From: Dokdonella_A sp044227025
Lineage (GTDB): Bacteria > Pseudomonadota > Gammaproteobacteria > Xanthomonadales > Rhodanobacteraceae
DNA length: 64,000 bases
Reading direction: 5' to 3'
Assembly (NCBI RefSeq): GCF_044227025.1
Contig: NZ_JBGAFX010000003.1
Location: 124,001-188,000, forward strand
The translations under genes were made by a program, and so were the position numbers. The first letter of the stretch is position 1. Each line of letters begins with the position of its first letter. Shown one piece after another: positions 57,065 through 64,000 of the stretch. The notes under the pieces were generated by a model, which did no database searches, was not told the DNA's origin, and was given only the letters and a program-made list of their open reading frames with translations.

Positions 57065-58156
57065 ATGGGCATCAAATGCGGCATCGTCGGCCTGCCGAAC
57101 GTCGGCAAGTCGACCCTCTTCAATGCGTTGACCAAGGCAGGCATCGCGGCGGCGAACTTCCCGTTCTGCACGATCGAGCCGAACGTCGGTGTCGTGCCGG
57201 TGCCGGATCCGCGTCTGGCGGCGCTGTCCGCGATCGCCAAGCCGCTGAAGATCATTCCGACCTCGATCGAATTCGTCGACATCGCCGGACTCGTCGCGGG
57301 CGCATCGAAGGGGGAAGGCCTCGGCAATAAGTTCCTCGCACACATCCGCGAGGTCGATGCGATTGCGCATGTGGTGCGCTGCTTCGAACATCCGGACATC
57401 GTGCACGTCGCGAACAAGGTCGATCCGATCGCAGACATCGAGACGATCGACACGGAGCTGGCACTGGCGGACCTCGAATCGGTCGACAAGGCGCTCAACC
57501 GGGTCGAGCGCGCGGCGAAGGCGAACGACAAGGAAGCGCTGGCGAAGCGGCCGGTGCTGCAGAAGCTCGCGGCCGGTCTCAACGAAGGCAGGTCGGCGCG
57601 CAGTCTCGGCCTCGACGAGGACGAGAGGGCGCTCGTGCGCGACTTGTTCCTGCTCACGCTGAAGCCGCTGATGTACATCGCGAACGTGCGCGAGGACGGC
57701 TTCGAGAACAACCCGCACCTCGATCGCGTGCGCGAGCGCGCGCTGGCCGAAGGTGCCGAAGTCGTGCCGGTGTGCGCCGCGATCGAGGAGGAGATGGCGC
57801 AGCTCGAAGACGCCGATCGCGACGAATTCCTGAAGGACCTGGGGCTCGACGAGCCGGGCCTGAACCGGGTGATCCGCGCCGGCTACAAGCTGCTCGGCCT
57901 GCAGACCTACTTTACCGCGGGCGAGAAGGAAGTCCGTGCGTGGCAGGTGAAGAAGGGCGCGACAGCACCGCAGGCCGCCGGCGTGATCCACACCGATTTC
58001 GAGCGCGGCTTCATTCGCGCCGAAACGATCGCGTACGACGACTACATCCAGTACAAGGGTGAATCCGGCGCGCGCGATGCCGGGCGTCTACGCCTGGAAG
58101 GCAAGGACTACCTCGTCAAGGAAGGCGACGTGCTGCACTTCCGCTTCAACGTCTGA
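57065..58156 (+). CDS. ychF: Redox-regulated ATPase YchF (Obg family)
   Basis: This 363-residue protein, the usual length, binds ribosomes and hydrolyses ATP instead of GTP. The P-loop is GLPNVGKST, and the family-specific replacement of NKxD by NxxE is seen in YIANVREDG. The C-terminal TGS domain (FTAGEKEVRAWQVKKGATAP, IHTDFERGFIRAE) is complete. The start at 57065 matches MGIKCGIVGLPNVGKST. Its leader holds a heptad repeat arm. Confidence 0.97.
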   Translation: MGIKCGIVGLPNVGKSTLFNALTKAGIAAANFPFCTIEPNVGVVPVPDPRLAALSAIAKPLKIIPTSIEFVDIAGLVAGASKGEGLGNKFLAHIREVDAIAHVVRCFEHPDIVHVANKVDPIADIETIDTELALADLESVDKALNRVERAAKANDKEALAKRPVLQKLAAGLNEGRSARSLGLDEDERALVRDLFLLTLKPLMYIANVREDGFENNPHLDRVRERALAEGAEVVPVCAAIEEEMAQLEDADRDEFLKDLGLDEPGLNRVIRAGYKLLGLQTYFTAGEKEVRAWQVKKGATAPQAAGVIHTDFERGFIRAETIAYDDYIQYKGESGARDAGRLRLEGKDYLVKEGDVLHFRFNV

Positions 58157-58275
58157 CGCACCGACCCGGCGAGCGGATCGCGCGCCGGGCCGAACAGCGC
58201 GCTGATAGGTTTTCGCGCGCTGCCGCGTTTTCCTGCAATGACCGGCGCCTATGTGGCGCTTGCAGGAGAAGAAAC

Positions 58276-58818
58276 ATGCGCATTGTTCTCGCCACCTTGC
58301 TGCTCGCGGCCAACGCCGCGAATGCGGCCGAAACCGCGCCCGCGATCGCCCCCGAGCTGGATGTCCTGAAGATGGAAGAGGGCGTCTGGGACGCGGCGAT
58401 CGAATTCCCGCCTGCCACGCCGGATCAAGCGCCGACGCATGCGACCGGCGTGCAGACGAATACGTTCGTGATCGGCAAGCGCTGGATCCGCAACGACTTC
58501 GAGGTCGATGCGAAATACGGCGGGCACGGCACCTGGGGCTACGATGCGAAGAAACAGCGCTATGTCGGCATCTGGGTCGACAGCAACCAGGACTACATCC
58601 GCCTCGATGAAGGGACGTACGACCCCGCGTCGAAGACGATGACGTGGACCTCGGAGCTGCGCCAGCCCGATCCGTATCCGCCGGCGAAATACCGCATGAC
58701 CGAGACGTTCCGCGGCGACACGCGCGTACTGACGATGACCGCGATCGGGCCGAAGAGCGGCAAGGAAGTGCCGCTCGGCACGATCACGTTCACGCGACGT
58801 ACTCAAGCTCGGCGCTAG
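58276..58818 (+). CDS. Secreted DUF1579-like protein
   Basis: This 180-residue protein has a short signal peptide (MRIVLATLLLAANAANA) and a beta-rich domain with DVLKMEEGVWDAAIEF, KRWIRNDFEVDAKYGGHGTW and GYDAKKQRYVGIWVDS, consistent with DUF1579, a lipocalin-like family of unknown function. AGGAGAAG before the ATG is a strong ribosome site. It stands alone between ychF and a convergent gene. Confidence 0.78.
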   Translation: MRIVLATLLLAANAANAAETAPAIAPELDVLKMEEGVWDAAIEFPPATPDQAPTHATGVQTNTFVIGKRWIRNDFEVDAKYGGHGTWGYDAKKQRYVGIWVDSNQDYIRLDEGTYDPASKTMTWTSELRQPDPYPPAKYRMTETFRGDTRVLTMTAIGPKSGKEVPLGTITFTRRTQARR

Positions 58819-58832
58819 CGGTCCCTGCTGCG

Positions 58833-59912
58833 CTACCGACGTGACCTCGCCAAGCCCATCGCGCGCGACGGCACGACCGGCAGCATCCCTGCGGATGGAT
58901 CGAAGCCGTTCGCGAAGATGAGATCGTCGACGGCGGGAGACAGATCAAGGCTGGCCGTGTTGTTCGTGCCGTTCGGATCGGTCGCAGGCGCACCGACGAC
59001 CGCGGTCATCGAATTGCTCAGCGTGCCGGTCGTCCCGGCGGCGACGGTACCGTTCACGGTGAACGTGATGTGGCTGCCCGACGGCAGACTGGCGGAGCCG
59101 ACGATATTGCCACCGCTGCCGGCGGGACAGGTCGCGCCACCGCTCGGGGCGCAGGTCCAGGTCGGGCTTTGCAGGGCAGAAGGGAAAGTGTCGACGAGCG
59201 TTGTGCTTGGCGATGACGCGGGGCCGGCATTGGCGACGACGATCGTGTATTGCAGTGCGCTACCTGCCGTGTAGGCGGTCGGGGAGGCGCTCATCGACAC
59301 GGAAACGTCGGCATCCGTGGAGACGCTCGTGCAATTGACGACAGCGCGGATGACCCAGTCGCCGGTCACGCCGAGGTCGGCGCTGTTGAACCATGCGAAC
59401 GAGCTGCCGAGGTTCGCGTAGATCGTGTTCCGTCCCGGCGTGTTGCCGTCGTTGTCCCGCACCACACTTGGATCGGAGCCGGCTTGAGGCGCGTCGGCAA
59501 ATTCGAGCGCGACGACCATCGTCTCGTTCAGGCTGACCGGCACGATCAGCGGCAAGGTGTTGTTTTCGTCGAGATAACGCCATTCGTTGAGGGCGTTGTC
59601 CTGCAGCACCGGGCCGCCGATGGTCTGTGCCTCGATACCTGGATTCGGGAACGTGCCGCTTCGATAGACATGGATTGCGCTGCCAATCACGTCCGCGCTG
59701 GTGCCGCTCGGCGAGCGCCAGAAGATCTGCACGGCGACGAGGTTGCCGTCGCACGGACTGGTGAGCCAGGAGCCGGCCATCTCGCCGCTGACGAAACCCC
59801 AGACGATCGCGGCGCTGCCGAAATCGGTGAGGGAGTCGTTCTTGATCGTTACCTCGCTTGCGCTGGCGCTGCCGGCCACGGCCAGGCCCAGCAAGAATGT
59901 CGAGTACCGCAT
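58833..59912 (-). CDS. Secreted DUF11-repeat protein with LIFANGFD motif near C-terminus
   Basis: This 359-residue protein has a signal peptide (MRYSTFLLGLAVAGSASA), an N-terminal unknown domain (about 20-195) and one DUF11-like Ig-fold (about 200-320; ADVSVSMSASPTAYTAGSAL, LSNSMTAVVGAPATDPNGTN). It then has VDDLIFANGFD followed by about 20 basic or hydrophobic residues (MLPVVPSRAMGLARSRR). The NGFD string also ends the secreted protein at 19552-20037. GGGAG lies eight bases before the ATG at 59912. Function is unknown; DUF11 domains are common in surface proteins. Confidence 0.8.
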   Translation of the reverse strand: MRYSTFLLGLAVAGSASASEVTIKNDSLTDFGSAAIVWGFVSGEMAGSWLTSPCDGNLVAVQIFWRSPSGTSADVIGSAIHVYRSGTFPNPGIEAQTIGGPVLQDNALNEWRYLDENNTLPLIVPVSLNETMVVALEFADAPQAGSDPSVVRDNDGNTPGRNTIYANLGSSFAWFNSADLGVTGDWVIRAVVNCTSVSTDADVSVSMSASPTAYTAGSALQYTIVVANAGPASSPSTTLVDTFPSALQSPTWTCAPSGGATCPAGSGGNIVGSASLPSGSHITFTVNGTVAAGTTGTLSNSMTAVVGAPATDPNGTNNTASLDLSPAVDDLIFANGFDPSAGMLPVVPSRAMGLARSRR

Positions 59913-60045
59913 GGTCTGCTCCCTGTTCCCCTGCCGCATGGCGGCACCAGCTTAGGCCCCCGATTGGTCCGCAGGCGCGATCGGGTTCACACAAGTGCGG
60001 ATCGCGGCGCTAGGCTAGGCGCCCCTTCGGTCGAGGATCCATACC

Positions 60046-60537
60046 ATGCCAGGCCAGCAGCGCGAGGTCGAATTCCGCTTCCTGACTGAACCCGGCGACG
60101 TGAATTTCGGCGGCAAGGTGCATGGTGGCATGGTCATGAAGTGGATCGACCAGGTTGGCTACGCCGCCGCGGTCGGCTGGAGCGGCCAGTACTGCGTAAC
60201 CGTTGCGGTCGGCGGTATCCAGTTCGTGCAGCCGATCCTGATCGGCGACCTCGTCACGGTCCGGTGCAAGCTGATCCGGACCGGCACTTCGAGCATGCAT
60301 TTCGCGGTCGACGTCATCGCGCGCGACCTCAAGACAGCGGCCGAGCGGGCCGCAACCAGCTGCGTGATCATCTTCGTCGCCCTGGATGCGCCCGATGGCA
60401 AGCCGACGGCGGTCCCTCCCTGGCAGCCCTCCAGCGACGAGGATCGGCGCCTGGCCGACTATGCCCAGCGCCTGATCGAGCTGTCGAAGACGATGGAAGC
60501 CGAGATCTCGCGCTTTCGCTTGCCGTCGCAGGCGTGA
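60046..60537 (+). CDS. Acyl-CoA thioesterase (YciA/BACH hotdog family)
   Basis: This 163-residue hotdog protein shows the family motifs FLTEPGDVNFGGKVHGGMVM and VGGIQFVQPILIGDLV, with the conserved GKVHGG turn and an Asn-Phe pair near the active site. Such enzymes hydrolyse acyl-CoA, usually medium to long chains; the exact substrate is not visible. It stands alone between the DUF11 gene and the tRNA-tuf operon. Confidence 0.9.
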   Translation: MPGQQREVEFRFLTEPGDVNFGGKVHGGMVMKWIDQVGYAAAVGWSGQYCVTVAVGGIQFVQPILIGDLVTVRCKLIRTGTSSMHFAVDVIARDLKTAAERAATSCVIIFVALDAPDGKPTAVPPWQPSSDEDRRLADYAQRLIELSKTMEAEISRFRLPSQA

Positions 60538-60576
60538 TCGACAGGAAACGGAGCCAAGTTTGGCCGTCACCCAGCC

Positions 60577-60606
60577 TTGACACTGGCATCTCCATGCACG
60601 GACAAT
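60577..60606 (+). promoter_or_regulatory. Promoter of the tRNA-tuf operon
   Basis: A consensus -35 TTGACA (60577-60582) and -10 GACAAT (60601-60606) with an 18-bp spacer are followed by a GC-rich discriminator (GCGCGGC). Transcription would start near 60612, ten bases before tRNA-Tyr. A GC-rich discriminator is typical of stable-RNA promoters under stringent control. Confidence 0.85.
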
Positions 60607-60621
60607 GCGCGGCTCCGTGAT

Positions 60622-60707
60622 GGAGGGATACCCAAGCGGCCAACGGGGGCAGACTGTAAATCTGCTGGCTTACGCCTTCGGTGGTTCGAATCCACCTCCC
60701 TCCACCA
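60622..60707 (+). tRNA. tRNA-Tyr (GTA)
   Basis: Type II tRNA with a long variable arm: acceptor GGAGGGA/TCCCTCC, anticodon arm CAGACTGTAAATCTG with GTA, variable arm CTGGCTTACGCCTTCGG, T loop TTCGAAT and encoded CCA. It is the first gene of the tRNA-Tyr/Gly/Thr-tuf operon. Confidence 0.97.
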
Positions 60708-60803
60708 GTTCTAAGAAGCGCGACGGTAGATGGCATCCGGCGCGAAGCAGGACCCGAAGGCCTCACCAGCCAACGGCGCAACACCCAAGCAGGTTCGTCC
60801 GGC

Positions 60804-60877
60804 GCGGGAGTAGTTCAATGGTAGAACTGTAGCCTTCCAAGCTACTAGCGCGGGTTCGATTCCCGTCTCCCGCTCCA
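60804..60877 (+). tRNA. tRNA-Gly (TCC)
   Basis: Cloverleaf with acceptor GCGGGAG/CTCCCGC, anticodon arm GTAGCCTTCCAAGCTAC with TCC, T loop TTCGATT and encoded CCA. It reads GGA and GGG codons. It is the second tRNA of the operon. Confidence 0.97.
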
Positions 60878-60991
60878 TTGAGTGGCTATTGCCGATAGAC
60901 GATTCACCGCGGAAAGGTATTGCTCCTGTTGAAAAGTCTGGCATGGATGCCAGTTTGTTCTTCGCAGTCATGGAGGACTGCAAAAGCAACT

Positions 60992-61067
60992 GCTCACGTA
61001 GCTCAGTCGGTAGAGCACCTCCTTGGTAAGGAGGAGGTCGATGGTTCGATTCCATTCGTGAGCACCA
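60992..61067 (+). tRNA. tRNA-Thr (GGT)
   Basis: Cloverleaf with acceptor GCTCACG/CGTGAGC, anticodon arm CCTCCTTGGTAAGGAGG with GGT, T loop TTCGATT and encoded CCA. It reads ACC and ACT. It lies 99 bp before the tuf start. Confidence 0.97.
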
Positions 61068-61166
61068 TTACCAGCGCGGCCGTCCATGACCGCGAGCAAG
61101 AGCGGCCATCCATGGCCGCACTCTTCAACTAAAGCATCACCAACCACACAGTCAGCGAGAGCAGCC

Positions 61167-62357
<1,191 letters not shown>

Positions 62358-62445
62358 CGAATACGGGAATCGGGGATCGGGAATAGGGAATCGTCAAAAG
62401 CGGCTCGCTCCAGACGATTCCCCATTCCCGATTCTCGATTCCCGG
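62358..62445. repeat. Heptad inverted repeat, GGGAAT subtype (copy E, tuf-tRNA-Trp gap)
   Basis: This is the best copy. The left arm (62358-62395) is tandem GGGAATC-type 7-mers and the right arm (62413-62445) is its near-complete reverse complement, with a loop of about 17 bases. The stem is about 33 bp with only a few mismatches. It begins right after the tuf stop codon, so the tuf mRNA would end in a long hairpin before tRNA-Trp. Confidence 0.85.
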
Positions 62446-62455
62446 CTCCCTACAC

Positions 62456-62531
<76 letters not shown>

Positions 62532-62601
62532 GTTTGAACCTCAATCGGGAAGTCCGGCACGGATGCCGGTCTGATCTTTGCCGTCAGGGAGGGCGGCTGA
62601 A

Positions 62602-62997
62602 GTGGATCACATGAATACCAAGGTTGAAAAGGCGAGTACCGCGAACGCGCTCGATATGGTCAAGCTGACGCTGGCCGGCGCGCTGCTGGTGGCGGGCATG
62701 GTGGCCTACTACTACTTCGCCGACTGGAATGGCTGGGCGCGCATTGGCGTCCTGCTGGTCGGCGTGATCGCGGCGATGGCGGTCGGCGCTTTCACCGCGG
62801 TTGGTCGTTCGGTGCGCGAGTATCTGGCCGAATCGCAGTTCGAACTGCGCAAGGTCGTATGGCCGACCCGTGACGAGACCCTGCGCACGACGCTGGTCAT
62901 TGTCGTGGTGGTGATCATCCTGAGCCTTCTGCTGGGCTTGATCGACGTGACCCTGAAGTGGGTTGTGCTCGACCACCTGTTGAAGATCGGGCGCTGA
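62602..62997 (+). CDS. secE: Preprotein translocase subunit SecE
   Basis: This roughly 131-residue membrane protein clamps SecY in the translocon. It has three helices as in E. coli (LAGALLVAGMVAYYYFA, IGVLLVGVIAAMAVGAFTAV and LVIVVVVIILSLLLGLID), with the conserved amphipathic segment VREYLAESQFELRKVVWPTR before the last helix. The GTG at 62602 has GGAGGG about eight to nine bases upstream, whereas the ATG at 62611 is too far from it; the ATG remains an alternative. Confidence 0.95.
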   Translation: MDHMNTKVEKASTANALDMVKLTLAGALLVAGMVAYYYFADWNGWARIGVLLVGVIAAMAVGAFTAVGRSVREYLAESQFELRKVVWPTRDETLRTTLVIVVVVIILSLLLGLIDVTLKWVVLDHLLKIGR

Positions 62998-63006
62998 GGA
63001 GCGGGA

Positions 63007-63567
63007 ATGAGCAAGCGTTGGTACGTGGTGCACGCCTATTCGGGCTTCGAGCATACGGTTCGACGCTCGCTGCAGGAGCGCGTAGCGCGCGCCGGGATGC
63101 AGGACAAGTTTGGTGAGGTGCTGGTGCCGACCGAGGAGGTCGTCGAGATGCGCGGCGGCCAGAAGCGTCGCAGCGAGCGCAAGTTCTTCCCCGGCTACGT
63201 GCTGGTGCAGATCGAGACGCACGACGAAGGCAAGGCGCTGAAGATCGACGACGAATCCTGGCATCTGGTCAAGGAAACGCCGAAGGTCATGGGGTTCATC
63301 GGTGGCACGGCCGATCGTCCGCTGCCGATCAAGGACTCCGAGGCGAACAGCATCCTCCAGCGTGTGCAGGAAGGCGCCGAGAAGCCGCGCCCGAAGGTGC
63401 TGTTCGAGCCGGGCGAGATGGTGCGCGTCACCGATGGGCCGTTCAACGATTTCAATGGCGTCGTCGAGGAAGTGAATTACGAAAAGAGTCGCCTGCGCGT
63501 GGCCGTGCTCATTTTCGGACGGTCAACGCCGGTCGAGCTCGAATTCGGTCAGGTCGAAAAGGCCTGA
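63007..63567 (+). CDS. nusG: Transcription termination/antitermination factor NusG
   Basis: This 186-residue protein binds RNA polymerase by its NGN domain (KRWYVVHAYSGFEHTVRRSL, KFFPGYVLVQI) and has a C-terminal KOW domain (PGEMVRVTDGPFNDFNGVVE) that contacts S10 or Rho. Length matches the family. It follows secE after nine bases with the site GAGGAG. Confidence 0.98.
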   Translation: MSKRWYVVHAYSGFEHTVRRSLQERVARAGMQDKFGEVLVPTEEVVEMRGGQKRRSERKFFPGYVLVQIETHDEGKALKIDDESWHLVKETPKVMGFIGGTADRPLPIKDSEANSILQRVQEGAEKPRPKVLFEPGEMVRVTDGPFNDFNGVVEEVNYEKSRLRVAVLIFGRSTPVELEFGQVEKA

Positions 63568-63751
63568 TCGCGCCGGACGAGGCGCGGAAACACTGCTATA
63601 CTACCCGGCTACCCAAGCAAAGCCGGGGCCTTTTCGGCCGCCTCGCGCGGCCGTTGGCGCGAAACGGGTTTTGTTGCGTGAAGCCGGGACACGTGAATTT
63701 CCGGCGCGATGGGGAGCCTGACAACAGGCGTTTGCACCCGGAGGCAAGGCA
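63568..63751 (+). promoter_or_regulatory. Promoter and leader of the rplK (L11) operon
   Basis: A TATACT box at 63597-63602 with a weak -35 region lies just after nusG and would give a leader of about 143 nt. The leader contains GCGATGGGGAGCCTGACAAC (63704-63723), in the area where other bacteria carry the L1 feedback site, so an L1-binding element is plausible but unproven. GGAGG lies seven to twelve bases before the rplK start. Confidence 0.6.
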
Positions 63752-64000
63752 ATGGCAAAGAAGGTAGTTGGTTACATCAAGCTGCAGGTTAAGGCCGGTC
63801 AGGCCAATCCCTCGCCGCCGGTCGGTCCTGCGCTGGGTCAGCGCGGCCTCAACATCATGGAGTTCTGCAAGGCGTTCAACGCCGCGACGCAGAAGCTCGA
63901 GCCGGGTCTTCCGATTCCGGTCGTGATCACGGCCTATTCGGACCGCACATTCACCTTCATCACGAAGACGCCGCCGGCGACGATCCTGCTGAAGAAGGCC
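63752..64000 (+). CDS. rplK: 50S ribosomal protein L11, N-terminal part
   Basis: The first 83 codons are present and the gene runs off the right edge. The sequence MAKKVVGYIKLQVKAGQANP, then PPVGPALGQRGLNIMEFCKAF, is diagnostic for L11, part of the GTPase centre of the 50S subunit. The N-terminal domain is the thiostrepton-binding region. Confidence 0.98.
   Translation, partial: MAKKVVGYIKLQVKAGQANPSPPVGPALGQRGLNIMEFCKAFNAATQKLEPGLPIPVVITAYSDRTFTFITKTPPATILLKKA

Overview
The window is chromosomal DNA from a high-GC Gammaproteobacterium. The gene order rpsB-tsf-pyrH-frr-uppS-cdsA-dxr-rseP-bamA-skp-lpxD-fabZ-lpxA-lpxB-rnhB-dnaE, the block TPR lipoprotein-lolB-ispE-tRNA-Gln-prs-rplY-pth-ychF, and tRNA-Tyr/Gly/Thr-tuf-tRNA-Trp-secE-nusG-rplK are typical of that class. 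Three traits point to the Lysobacterales (Xanthomonadales), perhaps Rhodanobacteraceae, but no 16S gene is present and this placement is inference. The traits are intergenic hairpins built from 7-bp GGGATTC-like repeats, a kinase/ECF-sigma pair, and secreted proteins carrying FANGFD-like C-termini. No phage, insertion sequence or CRISPR array was seen.

Layout. 1-2.4 kb (minus): end of a cytochrome b561 gene, a YceI protein and a membrane GTPase. 2.5-6.1 kb (plus): a large propeller-type hybrid sensor kinase. 6.4-10.4 kb: a small zinc ribbon, then a His/Cys-rich envelope locus (DUF2946 protein, outer-membrane barrel, convergent TonB receptor), possibly metal related. 10.5-11.7 kb: two unrecognised membrane proteins. 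11.8-42.2 kb (mostly minus): the translation/lipid A/outer-membrane assembly supercluster running from rpsB to dnaE. It is interrupted by accessory genes: a sigma factor-Ser/Thr kinase pair and a small secreted protein between pyrH and frr, one LtaS-like sulfatase between lpxB and rnhB, and, between rnhB and dnaE, a second LtaS-like sulfatase, a winged-helix TPR regulator, a small secreted protein and a decayed gene.

42.5-48.4 kb (plus): map, glnD, dapD, a Spx/ArsC-like gene and dapE (nitrogen sensing and lysine/diaminopimelate synthesis). 48.3-50.8 kb (minus): prfA and hemA. 51-58.2 kb (plus): the lolB-ispE-prs-rplY-pth-ychF block. 58.3-60.5 kb: three stand-alone genes (DUF1579, a DUF11 secreted protein, an acyl-CoA thioesterase). 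60.6-64 kb (plus): four tRNA genes, tuf, secE, nusG and the start of rplK.

How it fits together: most of the window serves ribosome function and envelope construction. It covers translation factors, isoprenoid and undecaprenyl synthesis, phospholipid and lipid A synthesis, Bam-dependent outer-membrane assembly, Lol lipoprotein sorting and DNA replication. Many genes are joined by 4-nt ATGA overlaps (cdsA/dxr, skp/lpxD, lpxD/fabZ, fabZ/lpxA, sulfatase/rnhB, yffB-like/dapE, TPR/lolB), so translational coupling is likely. The least understood parts are the heptad hairpins, the His/Cys-rich envelope locus, the accessory inserts in the supercluster and the C-terminal GFD proteins.
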